64,000 bases of DNA from Bog-473 sp963743785. GTDB lineage: Bacteria > Actinomycetota > Acidimicrobiia > Acidimicrobiales > RAAP-2. Shown here one piece after another: positions 26,304 through 35,512 of this stretch (positions are counted from its first letter, which is position 1; each line of letters begins with the position of its first letter). Location of the stretch: positions 1-64,000 of the forward strand of contig CAVURD010000020.1 of NCBI GenBank assembly GCA_963743785.1, read 5' to 3'. Both the position numbers and the translations under genes were made by a program. The notes beneath the pieces were generated by a model. That model saw nothing but the letters and a program-made list of their open reading frames with translations, searched no databases and was not told where the DNA came from.

Positions 26304-27925
26304 AGCCGCTTCCCGAGCTGACGCCGGCCACCGAATGGTTCTGGACGTCGGGCGCCGACGGCCAGCTCCGCATTCAACGCTGCATGGATTGCCGAACCTT
26401 CGTCCATCCACCCGTGCCCATCTGTCCGGTGTGCCGAAGCCGCAAGTCGGAACCCGCCGTGGTCTCCGGTCGGGGCACCATCGTCGGCGTCACCGTCAAT
26501 CGCCACCAGTGGCATCCTGACTTCCCCCCGCCCTACGTGATCGCCGTGGTGGCGCTGGCCGAAGAACCCACCGTTCGCCTCACCACCAACATCGTGGGTG
26601 CCGATCCAGACCATGTGTCCATCGGCCACGAGGTCATGGTCACCTTCGAGCACCAAGAGGATGTGTGGCTGCCGCTCTTTACCCTCACCGGGGAGACGTC
26701 GGCCGTCGATGTCGTGGCCGAGCCCAGCTACCCGACCCCGCGGCTCCCCTTGCGAAACCAGCGGTTCGAGCATGAGTCGGTGCTTTCGGGCGTCGGACGC
26801 TCAGCCATCGGGCGTCGCCTCATGGTCGATCCGCTGTCCTTGACGGTCGACGCCTGCCTGGCCGCCGTCGCCGATGCCGGGCTCGAATTGTCCGATATCG
26901 ACGGTCTCTCGACCTACCCCGGTCCGGTGGGCATGGGCATGAGTGAGGGCGGGGTCACCGCGGTGGAGGAGGCCCTGCGGCTCCATCCCACGTGGATCAA
27001 CGGGGGAGGCGAACTGCCCGGCCCGGCGGGCTCGGTGGTGGCGGCCATGCTGGCCATCTCGGCCGGGTTGTGCCGCCACGTGTTGTGCTTCCGCACGGTG
27101 TGGGAGTCGACCTACGCCACCCTGCGGCTCGGTGGTGCCGGGGGTGGCCGGGCGTCGTCCCACATGGCCTGGCGCATGCCCTTCGGGGCCCTGTCCGCCT
27201 CCAACTGGATCGCCATGAACGCCAACCAGTACCTCCATCGCTACGGGGCGTCGCGCGAGATGCTCGGGCTTATCGCCCTGAACGGGCGGGCCAATGCGGC
27301 TCTGAACCCGGCTGCCATCTACCGGGAGCCCATGACCATGGACGACTACATGTCGGCCCGGCCCATCACCACACCCTTCGGGCTCTATGACTGTGACGTG
27401 CCGTGCGACGCCTCGATCGCCGTCGTGGTCTCCGCTGCCTCGGTGGCCGGCGATCTGCCCGGTCAGGCCATCCGCATCGAAGCGGTGGGCACCCAGATCT
27501 CCGAGCGGGTGTCGTGGGACCAGGGCACCATCACCCACGAGCCCCAGGTGTTGGGCCAGTCGGCCCATCTGTGGTCGCGAACGAGCCTGCGTCCGGCCGA
27601 CGTGGACGTGGCCTTGCTCTACGACGGCTTCACCTTCAACGCCATCTCCTGGCTGGAGTCCCTCGGCTTCTGCGGGTTCGGGGAAGCCAGCGATTGGCTG
27701 GACCACGGTCGTCGGATCGCCCTCGACGGCGAGCTGCCGGTCAACCCGCACGGCGGGCAACTTTCCGAGGGTCGCACCCACGGCTTCGGGTTTCTGTACG
27801 AGGCCATCACCCAGCTCCGCCACCAGGCCGGCGGGCGCCAGGTGGCCAAGGCCGACACGGCGTTGGTGACCTCAGGCGGCGGCACGCCCTCGGGCGTGCT
27901 CCTGCTCCAGCGCCACAACGACTAA
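26300..27925 (+). CDS. DUF35 OB-fold/zinc-ribbon domain fused to a thiolase-like (SCP-x/Ltp2-type) domain
   Basis: A 541-residue fusion. Residues 1-140 are a DUF35 unit: zinc ribbon with Cys28, Cys31, Cys42 and Cys45 (CMDC, CPVC), then the OB fold (GRGTIVGVTVNRHQWHPDF). From about residue 155 to the end is a thiolase-fold protein like the steroid lyase Ltp2: LSGVGRSAIGRRL, YGASREMLGLIALNGR, LYDCDVPCDASIAVV, a tyrosine in LLYDGFTFNA near 441, and NPHGG near 481-485. In characterised systems Ltp2 needs a separate DUF35 partner (ChsH2) to cleave beta-hydroxyacyl-CoAs; here both are in one chain. The GTG overlaps the upstream TGA. Predicted role: retro-aldol or thiolytic side-chain cleavage. Confidence 0.88.
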   Translation: MKPLPELTPATEWFWTSGADGQLRIQRCMDCRTFVHPPVPICPVCRSRKSEPAVVSGRGTIVGVTVNRHQWHPDFPPPYVIAVVALAEEPTVRLTTNIVGADPDHVSIGHEVMVTFEHQEDVWLPLFTLTGETSAVDVVAEPSYPTPRLPLRNQRFEHESVLSGVGRSAIGRRLMVDPLSLTVDACLAAVADAGLELSDIDGLSTYPGPVGMGMSEGGVTAVEEALRLHPTWINGGGELPGPAGSVVAAMLAISAGLCRHVLCFRTVWESTYATLRLGGAGGGRASSHMAWRMPFGALSASNWIAMNANQYLHRYGASREMLGLIALNGRANAALNPAAIYREPMTMDDYMSARPITTPFGLYDCDVPCDASIAVVVSAASVAGDLPGQAIRIEAVGTQISERVSWDQGTITHEPQVLGQSAHLWSRTSLRPADVDVALLYDGFTFNAISWLESLGFCGFGEASDWLDHGRRIALDGELPVNPHGGQLSEGRTHGFGFLYEAITQLRHQAGGRQVAKADTALVTSGGGTPSGVLLLQRHND

Positions 27926-27931
27926 AGGGGA

Positions 27932-29200
27932 CTAGGAGCGCCCCGAACTGCTGCGGGGCACGTCCCGGAAGGCCATGTTCCGGTCCTGCGACTGCTCTCG
28001 GGGCATGCCGAGCACCCGTTCGCTGATGACGTTGCGGGCCATCTCGGTGGTGCCGCCACCGATGCACGACACCTGGCGCATGAGGTAGTCCGAACCACAG
28101 AAGACCAATTCGCCGTCGTCGTCGGACCAGGCCGCGCTGGCGATACCGCCCAACTCGAAGGTGATGCTGCGCACCCGGGCTGTATTGATGCCCGAGAACA
28201 GGCGACCGATAGCCGCTGATTGGTCCGACATGGCACCCGACGTGATGCCATCGCTGATGCGCCGTTGCAGGGCGATGTCGACCAGGTCGAGCATGCGGGC
28301 TTCACCCATGAGGTCACGCACCAGCGGTTCGGCGATGCGGCCGGAATCCTTGGCCACCTCGCCGACGAACGAAGCGCCGATGCCGGTTTGTCCGCCACCG
28401 ACCGGGCGGGTGACCAGGGGGGAACTCGAGAGCATGCGCTCGTGCACCATCCAACGGGTGCCGACGGTCCAGCCGTCGTCGACTGCGCCCACGCGGTCGG
28501 TGTCGGGCACCCGTACGTCGGTGAGAAATTCCTGACAGAACTCCCTCGAGCCGTTCAACATCTCGATGCGATGGACGTCGAGCCCGGCTTGGCGAATGGG
28601 CAGGATGAACACGGACAGGCCGCGATGCTTGGGGACGTCCCAGTTGGTTCGGGCCAGGCACAAGCCCCAGTCGGACCACCATGCGCCGGTCGTCCAGATC
28701 TTCGAGCCGTTCAGTACCCATTCGTCGCCATCCCGCACCGCACTGGTCAGTGCACCGGCCACGTCCGAGCCACCGCTCGGCTCGGACAGGAACTGCATCC
28801 AGATCTCCTCACCCTTCAAGATGGCGGGAATGTGGCGTTTCTTCTGGGCCTCGGTCCCGAAGTCGAGCAGTACGGCGGCACAGGGGGAAAAGGTCGGGGC
28901 CTGCAGTCTGGCCGGATATTCATAGCCTGAGAGCTCGTCGTTGAGGGTCCGCTGGTGTTCCGGCGTGAGTCCCTGGCCGCCGTACTCGGGGGGAAAGCAG
29001 ATACCGGCCAGATGGGCGTCAAAGAGCATGCGCTGGATTTCCCGTTCCCGCGCTACCGCGGCCAGTTCCTGCTCGTCGCTCCGCTGATTGCGGAGCGGGC
29101 CGACCCGGTCGGTGCTCGAGGCGGGGGCCAGATTGGCCCGGATGAACGAGCGTGCCCGGGCGCGGAAATCCTCCACCGCTTCGTGCATCCGCTCGCTCAT
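27932..29200 (-). CDS. Acyl-CoA dehydrogenase, long subunit of a heteromeric pair
   Basis: A 422-residue FadE. Landmarks: FPPEYGGQGLTPEHQRTLNDEL, the middle domain QFLSEPSGGSDVAGALTSA with WVLNGSKIWTTGAWWSDWGL, and a C-terminus CIGGGTTEMARNVISERVLGMP, in which the canonical catalytic glutamate of the xEGT motif is glycine. As in other actinobacterial pairs, activity should require the short subunit encoded just upstream. ATG 29200 has GGAGGT 6 bp upstream and overlaps the TGA of that gene as ATGA. It converges with the DUF35-thiolase gene only 6 bp away, so leftward and rightward transcripts meet here. Confidence 0.9.
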   Translation of the reverse strand: MSERMHEAVEDFRARARSFIRANLAPASSTDRVGPLRNQRSDEQELAAVAREREIQRMLFDAHLAGICFPPEYGGQGLTPEHQRTLNDELSGYEYPARLQAPTFSPCAAVLLDFGTEAQKKRHIPAILKGEEIWMQFLSEPSGGSDVAGALTSAVRDGDEWVLNGSKIWTTGAWWSDWGLCLARTNWDVPKHRGLSVFILPIRQAGLDVHRIEMLNGSREFCQEFLTDVRVPDTDRVGAVDDGWTVGTRWMVHERMLSSSPLVTRPVGGGQTGIGASFVGEVAKDSGRIAEPLVRDLMGEARMLDLVDIALQRRISDGITSGAMSDQSAAIGRLFSGINTARVRSITFELGGIASAAWSDDDGELVFCGSDYLMRQVSCIGGGTTEMARNVISERVLGMPREQSQDRNMAFRDVPRSSSGRS

Positions 29201-30336
29201 GCCACTACCTCCGGCCACTGGTCCAGGTCGGCCAAGCGCTGCCGATGCTCCGATGCCGTGCCGTAGAGCGCCCGGTTGACCGTGTGACGACGCAGGTACA
29301 GATGAATGTCGTGGTCAAATGTCACGCCGATCCCGCCGTGGATCTGGACGCAGTCCTGGATGAGCTCGCCACCGAATTCGCCGATGAAGGCCTTGGCCGC
29401 GCTGACCAGCTCGGGGGCATCGGCCGCCTGGGTGGCCACCGCCTGGGTGGCGGCGTCACTGATGGCATGGCCGGCTTCCAGCCACGTCTTCATGTCGGCG
29501 AACCGGTGCTTGAGTTCCTGGTAGGACGCCAGCGGTCGTCCGAACGAGTAGCGATCGAAGGCCCATTCGACGGTCATCTCGAACGCGGCCTGCATGGTCC
29601 CCACGGCCTCGGCACTCGAGAGGCACACCGACCACTGGAGTTGTCGGCGCATCTGTTCGAGGGCCTGACCTTCCTCTCCCACCAGGGCTGAACGAGGCAG
29701 TCGCACCTGCTCGAAGGTGACCACCGAGAAGCGGCGGGTCAGGTCGACCGTGTCCATGGGCGCCACCGAGAGGCCGGGCGTGTCGGCGGGGACGAGTACC
29801 TGGGTGAGGCCGGTCCCGTTGCGACCGGTGACCAGGAAGGAGCCAGCCTGCCCTCCCGATTCCACCGGGCGCTTCACGCCATTGAGCACCACCTCGTCGC
29901 CCTCGGTGTGGATGTCGAAGGCAAGCTGGTCGATCCGCTCGTTCGGGCGGGGTTCGTTGAGGCACCAGGTGGCGATTGCGGCGCCGGACACGATGGCATC
30001 GATGACGGCTTCGTGCTCGGGTCCGCCGACCTCGCTCAGCGTCCCGGCCACCACATTGACCACGGCCAATGGGCCGGGCGCGGCATGCCGGCCGAATTCG
30101 TAGGCCACCATGGCCAGGTCGGTCAGGCCATCGCTGCCGATGGAACCGCCGCCGTGGGCTTCACTGACCAGCAGCGAGGTCCATCCGAGCTCGGCGCCCC
30201 GACGCCAATAGTCGTCGCCGAAACCCTGGGAGTCCTCACGCCGGCGACGAAGCTCCGCCACCGGGACGAGCTCATTGAGGAGCTTGACCGTCGTCGCGTG
30301 GAAGAGTTCCTGATCGCGCTCAAGCGTCAGCAACAT
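29197..30336 (-). CDS. Acyl-CoA dehydrogenase, short-type subunit of a heteromeric pair
   Basis: A 379-residue FadE-like protein: N-terminal helices (DQELFHATTVKLL), a weakly conserved middle region (WCLNEPRPNERIDQLAF, VLNGVKRPVESGGQAGSFLV), then FDRYSFGRPLASYQELKHRFADM and HGGIGVTFDHDIHLYLRRH at the C-terminus. Asp occurs in TFDHD where sister proteins often have Glu. Its coupled partner is the next gene, with ATGA overlap. The two should form an alpha2beta2 enzyme that desaturates an acyl-CoA. It is second in a leftward operon after an aldehyde dehydrogenase, 76 bp downstream of that gene. Confidence 0.87.
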   Translation of the reverse strand: MLLTLERDQELFHATTVKLLNELVPVAELRRRREDSQGFGDDYWRRGAELGWTSLLVSEAHGGGSIGSDGLTDLAMVAYEFGRHAAPGPLAVVNVVAGTLSEVGGPEHEAVIDAIVSGAAIATWCLNEPRPNERIDQLAFDIHTEGDEVVLNGVKRPVESGGQAGSFLVTGRNGTGLTQVLVPADTPGLSVAPMDTVDLTRRFSVVTFEQVRLPRSALVGEEGQALEQMRRQLQWSVCLSSAEAVGTMQAAFEMTVEWAFDRYSFGRPLASYQELKHRFADMKTWLEAGHAISDAATQAVATQAADAPELVSAAKAFIGEFGGELIQDCVQIHGGIGVTFDHDIHLYLRRHTVNRALYGTASEHRQRLADLDQWPEVVA

Positions 30337-30412
30337 GCAGTGGTCCCCATTTCGTTGGTGTGGGCGGGACGTGCGTCACGGGCACGGCGCCATGCGGCGC
30401 CTCCGGCCGCTC

Positions 30413-31894
30413 TCAGCTCGCCGGCCAGGCCAACGACTTGGTTTCGAGGTACTGATCGAAGCCGGCGGTGCCGTTCTGTCGACCGATGCCGCTGTCCTTG
30501 AAGCCGCCGAACGGGAGATCGGCTCCGTACGGCATGCCGCCGTTGATACTGAGGATGCCGGTGCGCACTCGATGGGCGACGGCCAGTGAGCGCTCGAGCG
30601 AGGCCGAGACGATGCCGCCTCCCAAGCCGTAGTTGCTGTCGTTGGCAATGCGCACGGCGTCATCGTCATCGTCGAACGGGATGACCACGAGCACCGGGCC
30701 GAAGATCTCCTCTTGGGCGATGGTCATGGAATTGTCGACATCGGTGAAGAGGGTGGGCTCGACATACCAGCCCTTGTCGTACTCCTTCGGGCGCTGCCCA
30801 CCGAGAGCCAGTGTGGCGCCTTCGGCCACGCCCTTCTCGATGTAGCCGAGGACGCGCGTGCGCTGCCTCTCGGAGATGAGCGGTCCCATGATGACGTCGG
30901 CCCGTTGCGGATCGCCCCAGGGGACGCCAGCCATGATCGACGTCAGTAGCTCGACCCCCTCGCCGTAGCGACTGCGCGGCAGCAGCATGCGGGTCGGAAT
31001 GGCGCACCCCTGGCCGGCATGGGTGCATACGGCCAGGCCACCCATCATGGCGCTGGGCAAATCGGCGTCGTCGAGCACGATGGTGGCCGACTTGCCCCCG
31101 AGCTCGAGGAACAAGCGCTTCAGGGTGGCGGCACCCTTCTCCATGATCCGCTTGCCCACCGCGGTCGAACCGGTAAAGGAGATGAGGTCGACGGCTGGGG
31201 ACAGGGTGAGCTGTTCCCCGACCTGATGGTCGGACGAGGTCACGACATTGAGGACACCCGGCGGGATGTCGGTGTGCTCGGCCGCCACCCGGGCCACCAG
31301 GGTGGCATTCCACGGGGTGTCGGGGGCCGGCTTGAGGATGACGGTGTTCCCCGTGGCCAGCGCCTGGGCCACCTTGGTGATCGAGACCTCGAAGGGGAAG
31401 TTCCACGGCACGATGGCCCCGACGACGCCGGCCGGCTCCTTGACCACTCGCCGCGAGTTCATGTTGCCCCGCATGTCGAGGGTGTCGCCGAGATCGGTCT
31501 CCCAGGCGTAGGTATCGATGAGGCCGGCGGGAAAGGTGATGGCGTCGTTCAGGGGAGCATCGAGCTGCGGTCCGTAGGTCAACAGGCGGGGAGCACCGAC
31601 TTCAAGAATGAGCTGCTCCCGCAGTTCCTCGCGCTCGACATCGAGGGCGCCCTTGAGCTGCTCGAGGCAGTGCTTGCGGAAGGCCCGGTTGGAAGACCAG
31701 TCGGTCTCGTCGAAAGCCCGTCGGGCGGCCGCAATGGCCCGCTCCATATCTTCCGGGGTGCCATCGGCCACCTGGCCCAGGAGCTCCTCGGTCGCGGGAT
31801 TGACATTATCGAAGGACTTTCCGTTGCTCGCCTCGACGAGCTTTCCGTCAATGAGCATTCTCGACTCGGGACTCACCTGCGGTGTCTCAGCCAA
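30413..31894 (-). CDS. NAD(P)-dependent aldehyde dehydrogenase
   Basis: A 493-residue ALDH: GAIVPWNFPFEVSITKVAQAL, ILKPAPDTPWNA, SFTGSTAVGKRI (nucleotide site), LELGGKSATIV with the general-base glutamate, the catalytic cysteine in GQGCAIPTRM, EEIFGPVLVVIP and FGGFKDSGIGRQNG. Converts an aldehyde to an acid, or to another oxidised product, ahead of CoA activation. The start is uncertain: TTG 31894 gives AETPQVSPESRML with a purine-rich leader (GAGGAGAAGAGAGA); ATG 31858 is the next choice. First gene of a leftward operon with the acyl-CoA dehydrogenase pair. Confidence 0.88.
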   Translation of the reverse strand: MAETPQVSPESRMLIDGKLVEASNGKSFDNVNPATEELLGQVADGTPEDMERAIAAARRAFDETDWSSNRAFRKHCLEQLKGALDVEREELREQLILEVGAPRLLTYGPQLDAPLNDAITFPAGLIDTYAWETDLGDTLDMRGNMNSRRVVKEPAGVVGAIVPWNFPFEVSITKVAQALATGNTVILKPAPDTPWNATLVARVAAEHTDIPPGVLNVVTSSDHQVGEQLTLSPAVDLISFTGSTAVGKRIMEKGAATLKRLFLELGGKSATIVLDDADLPSAMMGGLAVCTHAGQGCAIPTRMLLPRSRYGEGVELLTSIMAGVPWGDPQRADVIMGPLISERQRTRVLGYIEKGVAEGATLALGGQRPKEYDKGWYVEPTLFTDVDNSMTIAQEEIFGPVLVVIPFDDDDDAVRIANDSNYGLGGGIVSASLERSLAVAHRVRTGILSINGGMPYGADLPFGGFKDSGIGRQNGTAGFDQYLETKSLAWPAS

Positions 31895-32320
31895 AGTCTC
31901 TCTTCTCCTCGTTGGGCAGCTCCTGCTCGTTCGTGAGCAGCGCTGGTCGATGGGCACATGTCCGGGGGCACCGGCTTCGGGACGAAACTACAAGTTGTTC
32001 GTCGAAGAGGCCTGGGGCACATCCGATGAAGGCAGGAACATCCGTGGGCGATTATACCGTTTCGCTAGGGAGGACGCCCTGGAGCATAATATTCATATCA
32101 AGATTGCGAAAAAAAGAGATCCTCATTATCATCGCTCGCTGGGGTGCTGGCTCGCCTCCCACCTCACCCTTGACTTTGTCTCCCCTGACCGCCAGCCGGC
32201 GGTCCTCCACCCACATGAGACGATGCCGGCGCAGGGGAGCTGGGGAGGTGTGGCGAGGTACATGACGTCGCGACCACCTCGAGGGATCTCGTTTTCACCA
32301 CACGCGAAGGGAATGAAGAC
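31895..32320. other. Intergenic divergent region with an AT-rich patch
   Basis: About 425 bp between the leftward aldehyde dehydrogenase operon and a rightward SDR, with no gene I can support. The stretch 32080-32145 is strikingly AT-rich for this DNA (ATAATATTCATATCAAG, then a run of seven A at 32109-32115, then TCATTATCATC) and is probably a promoter or protein-binding region. CATATCAAG is shared with the operator-bearing region near 34471. GCGAAGGGAATGAAGAC before 32321 contains the SDR ribosome-binding site. Confidence 0.45.
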
Positions 32321-33091
32321 ATGAATTTGCCAGGGCGATCAGCCATCGTCACCGGGGGTGCCGGCGGGCTCGGCGCCGCGACCGTGCGCCGGCTGTTGGA
32401 GATCGGGGTCGGAGTGACCATCTTCGACCGGGATGCTGATCGGGCCAGTGACCTGGCCCGGGAACTCGGCGACACCGCTGTGGCCGTGAGCGGCGATGTG
32501 AACGACGACGACGCCGTGTTGGCGGCGGTGACCGCGGCCCGGGCTTTGGGCCAGCTCTCGATCCTGGTCAGTGTGGCCGGCGGCGGTGTGGGCGGTGGTC
32601 GCACCGTCGGCCGCGGCAGCGTGCCCCACGACAAGGACTCGTTTGTGCAGACCATGGCCATGAATGCCACCGGGACGTTCAACGTCACCCGGCTGGTAGC
32701 CGCCGCCATCGGCGAGGGTGAGCCGGACGAGGACGGCCAGCGGGGCGTGGTGGTCAACACGGCGTCGATCGCCGGCATGGAAGGCAAGAGCGGACAGGTG
32801 GCCTACGCCGCCGCCAAGGGAGCCATCCTCGGCATGACCCTTCCGATGGCCCGAGATCTGGCACCACTCGGGATCCGAGTGTGCGCCATCGCACCGGGCG
32901 TCATCGGTACCCCCCTCATGCTCGGCGCGCTCGAGCATCTGAAGGAGGATCCTGCTGCGGGCGTCGTCTTTCCGAAGCGCATGGGCTATCCGGAGGAGTT
33001 TGCCACCATGGTGGAGTCGGTTATCCGGACCACCTATCTCAATGGCGAGAACATTCGCCTCGACGGCGCCCTGCGGTTCACGGCCAAGTAG
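32321..33091 (+). CDS. Short-chain dehydrogenase (3-hydroxyacyl-CoA dehydrogenase-like)
   Basis: A 256-residue classical SDR: TGGAGGLG nucleotide loop, an acidic FDRD after beta-2 favouring NAD, VSVAGGG, the serine of NTASIAGMEGKSGQ, YAAAKGAI and the C-terminal APGVIGTPLM. The layout resembles the HSD17B10/type II 3-hydroxyacyl-CoA dehydrogenase branch, including the long loop between VSVAGGG and NATGTFNVTRL. Likely oxidation of a 3-hydroxyacyl-CoA or a ring hydroxyl (inference). ATG 32321 follows AAGGGAATGAAGAC. It stops 8 bp before the facing P450 stop. Confidence 0.88.
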   Translation: MNLPGRSAIVTGGAGGLGAATVRRLLEIGVGVTIFDRDADRASDLARELGDTAVAVSGDVNDDDAVLAAVTAARALGQLSILVSVAGGGVGGGRTVGRGSVPHDKDSFVQTMAMNATGTFNVTRLVAAAIGEGEPDEDGQRGVVVNTASIAGMEGKSGQVAYAAAKGAILGMTLPMARDLAPLGIRVCAIAPGVIGTPLMLGALEHLKEDPAAGVVFPKRMGYPEEFATMVESVIRTTYLNGENIRLDGALRFTAK

Positions 33092-33099
33092 CGAGGCTC

Positions 33100-34377
33100 C
33101 TACGCCGGAGTGAATTCCAGATAGAGGCGGGTCAGACCCCGCAGGATGAAGGTGGGGACGTAGTGAAAGGTGCGAGCTCCGGCCGGCCCGTGCTTCTCCT
33201 CGGAGAGCTGGATGTTGGTGGTCCGATCGAGCAGGCGCTCGATGCTGACCCGGGCTTCGGTCCGGGCCAGGGGCGCTCCCGGGCAGGTGTGGCTGCCCCG
33301 GCCGAAGGCCATGTGGTGGCGGGCGTTTTCCCGTTCGAGGTCGAAGGTCGCCGGATCCTCGAACCGGCGCGGATCGCGGTTGGCGGCGGCATTGACCAGC
33401 ATCACGGTGGTTCCTGCCGGCAGTTCCAGGTGGCCGACCTTGACCGGCACCCGAGACAGACGAAAGTCCCCCTTGACCGGGCTCTCCATGCGCAGCATCT
33501 CCTCGACGAAGTTCGGGATCCGATGGCGCTCGTTGCGCAGGAGCAGCTGCAAGTTATGGTCCTCGGCGATCATCTGCAGGGCCGAGCCCAGGAGCCGGAC
33601 CGTGGTCTCCTGACCGGCGGCAAACAGATTGGCGGCAACCCGGACAACGTCGATGACCTCGGGGGTGGAGCCATCGGGGAACGTGGCCGTGGCCAGCCCC
33701 GTCAGGACATCGTCTTCGGGGGAGCGTCGCCGTTCCTCGATGTAGGTAGTGAACTCCTGGTAGAGGTAGGCCAAGGGTGAGTGGCTCAAGGTATCCTCGC
33801 CGATGCTGCCCACCCCACCCTGGTCCTTTGGGCGGTGAATCAGTGCCTCGGTGAACCGAACATGGTCTTCTTCGGGGACACCCAGGAGATCGGCGATCAC
33901 CAGCATGGCGAACGGATTCGCGAATTCGCCGATGAATTCCCCGTGACCGTCAGTGAGGAAGGTGTCGAGCTGGCGATCGGCCAGGCGCCACATGAACTCC
34001 TCATTGCCCTTCAATCGCTTCGGGGTGATCAGTCGCAAGAGTAGGGAGCGATGATCGGTGTGCTTCGGCGGGTCGAAGGTTGGGAGCTGGTCGCTCATGG
34101 GGAGCTCGTCGCGATACCGGGCGATGAGATCGCTGATGTCATCGCCCTCCAGCGGGACCGGAAAGCCCGGAAAGGGACCGGTGACCGAGGTGCAGGAGGA
34201 GAAGGAGTCGGTATCGCTGTAGACGGCCATCGCCTCGTCGTATCCGGTGATCATCACCACATCGTGATGGGGTTCTCGCCAGGCGGGACCCTCGGTGCGG
34301 ATGGCTTCGAAGTACGGATAGGGATCGACGATCATGGCGTCGTCCCGGAAGAAGTCAATGGCTTCGTAATTGTCCAT
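33100..34377 (-). CDS. Cytochrome P450
   Basis: A complete 425-residue class I P450. I-helix FAAGQETTVRLLG carries the acid-threonine pair for oxygen activation, the K-helix ExxR is EEMLR, and the haem loop is FGRGSHTCPGAPLA with the thiolate cysteine near residue 355. N-terminal DPYPYFEAIRTEGP is normal for soluble bacterial P450s. It is less like the other P450s of the window than they are to each other. It needs a ferredoxin; the nearest is at 9273. ATG 34377 is the first start. The 150 bp upstream is shared with the LLM gene at 34529 and holds an exact copy of the recurring inverted repeat. Confidence 0.92.
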   Translation of the reverse strand: MDNYEAIDFFRDDAMIVDPYPYFEAIRTEGPAWREPHHDVVMITGYDEAMAVYSDTDSFSSCTSVTGPFPGFPVPLEGDDISDLIARYRDELPMSDQLPTFDPPKHTDHRSLLLRLITPKRLKGNEEFMWRLADRQLDTFLTDGHGEFIGEFANPFAMLVIADLLGVPEEDHVRFTEALIHRPKDQGGVGSIGEDTLSHSPLAYLYQEFTTYIEERRRSPEDDVLTGLATATFPDGSTPEVIDVVRVAANLFAAGQETTVRLLGSALQMIAEDHNLQLLLRNERHRIPNFVEEMLRMESPVKGDFRLSRVPVKVGHLELPAGTTVMLVNAAANRDPRRFEDPATFDLERENARHHMAFGRGSHTCPGAPLARTEARVSIERLLDRTTNIQLSEEKHGPAGARTFHYVPTFILRGLTRLYLEFTPA

Positions 34378-34478
34378 GATCTACCTCGGTCGTTCGGGGA
34401 GCACGGGTGGGGATGGTGGCGAGGGCGGGCTGCGTACCGCTGTTCATGTGAAAAGAGAATTATCATTGCACATATCAA

Positions 34479-34491
34479 AGAAGTATGTTCT
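34479..34491. promoter_or_regulatory. Candidate TetR-type operator (AGAA-N5-TTCT)
   Basis: AGAA-GTATG-TTCT, an exact copy of the recurring repeat. It lies 38 bp before the LLM start and about 100 bp before the divergent P450 start, in an AT-rich stretch (GAATTATCATTGCACATATC), so it could control both. Confidence 0.55.
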
Positions 34492-34528
34492 CGTATGACC
34501 GACTCAGCTGGTGGAAGGAAGATGTGGC

Positions 34529-35482
34529 ATGCGTATCGGCTTGATGATCGGTCCGGAGCGGAGCCGTTACCGCACCAAGGTGCAGCGACTTCAGGCCGAT
34601 GCCCGGTGGGCCGAAAAGGCCGGGTTGTCCACGGTCTGGATCCCGCAGATTCCCGACGAATTCGATGCGCTCACTGCGGCCGTCCTGGTCGGCACCGAAA
34701 CCAGTCGCATCGAGATCGGCACCGCCGTGGTGCCGGTGCAGCCGCGGCACCCCATTGCGCTGGCCCAGCAGATCCTGTCGGTCCAAGCCGTCTGTGAGGG
34801 TCGCCTCTCGGTGGGTTTGGGAGTCTCGCACCACTGGGTGATCGACGAGATGCTCGGACTGCCCTACGAACGCCCGGTTACCACTATGCGGTCCTATCTC
34901 GATGTGTTGGATCAGGCCCTGAGCGGTCCCGGCATGGTCGACGTCGAGAATGAGTTCTTCCGGGTCCACAATCCACTCGATATCACCGACGTGGCCCCCA
35001 CGCCGATTCTGTTGGCGGCGCTGGGGCCACTGATGCTCAAGCTCTGTGGCGAACGGGCCGACGGGACCATTCTGTGGATGGCCGACGAGCGGGCCGTCGG
35101 TTCGCACGTGGTGCCCAGCCTGACCGCGGCCGCGGCCGCGGCCGGTCGACCGGCACCCCGGGTGGTGGCCGGCATTCCCGTGTGCCTGTGTACCGACGAC
35201 GAGATCGACGTGGCGGTGGCTCGGACCAACCGCATCCTCTCCGAAGCCGAAGTGTCGCCGAACTATCAGAAGTTGCTCGAGCACGGCGACGCCCGGACGG
35301 TGGGCGACATCCTGGTGGCTGGGAGTGAGGCCACCATCGACCGCCGCCTCCGTTCCTTTGCCGCCGCCGGCGTGACCGATATCTCGGTGCGAGTGGTGCC
35401 GATCGGGGATGGCCGCGACGAGCTGATCGCCTCCTCGAAGCGGACCCGAGGGTTATTGGCTTCAATCGCCAGCTCCTACTAG
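34529..35482 (+). CDS. LLM-class (probably F420-dependent) oxidoreductase
   Basis: A 317-residue luciferase-like enzyme: MRIGLMIGPERSRYRTKVQRL, WIPQIPDEFDALTAAVL, IEIGTAVVPVQPRHPIALAQQ and GRLSVGLGVSHHWVIDEMLG belong to the F420-dependent subgroup. The sequence PILLAALGPLMLKLCGERADGTILWMA forms the later barrel strands. It probably reduces or oxidises a carbonyl or enone with F420. ATG 34529 lies 9-10 bp after GGAAGGA. It is divergent from the P450, and the shared operator suggests co-regulation. The last residues (SKRTRGLLASIASSY) end normally. Confidence 0.87.
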   Translation: MRIGLMIGPERSRYRTKVQRLQADARWAEKAGLSTVWIPQIPDEFDALTAAVLVGTETSRIEIGTAVVPVQPRHPIALAQQILSVQAVCEGRLSVGLGVSHHWVIDEMLGLPYERPVTTMRSYLDVLDQALSGPGMVDVENEFFRVHNPLDITDVAPTPILLAALGPLMLKLCGERADGTILWMADERAVGSHVVPSLTAAAAAAGRPAPRVVAGIPVCLCTDDEIDVAVARTNRILSEAEVSPNYQKLLEHGDARTVGDILVAGSEATIDRRLRSFAAAGVTDISVRVVPIGDGRDELIASSKRTRGLLASIASSY

Positions 35483-35512
35483 CTCGCGGCGTCGCACGGA
35501 ATCGAGGACAAC

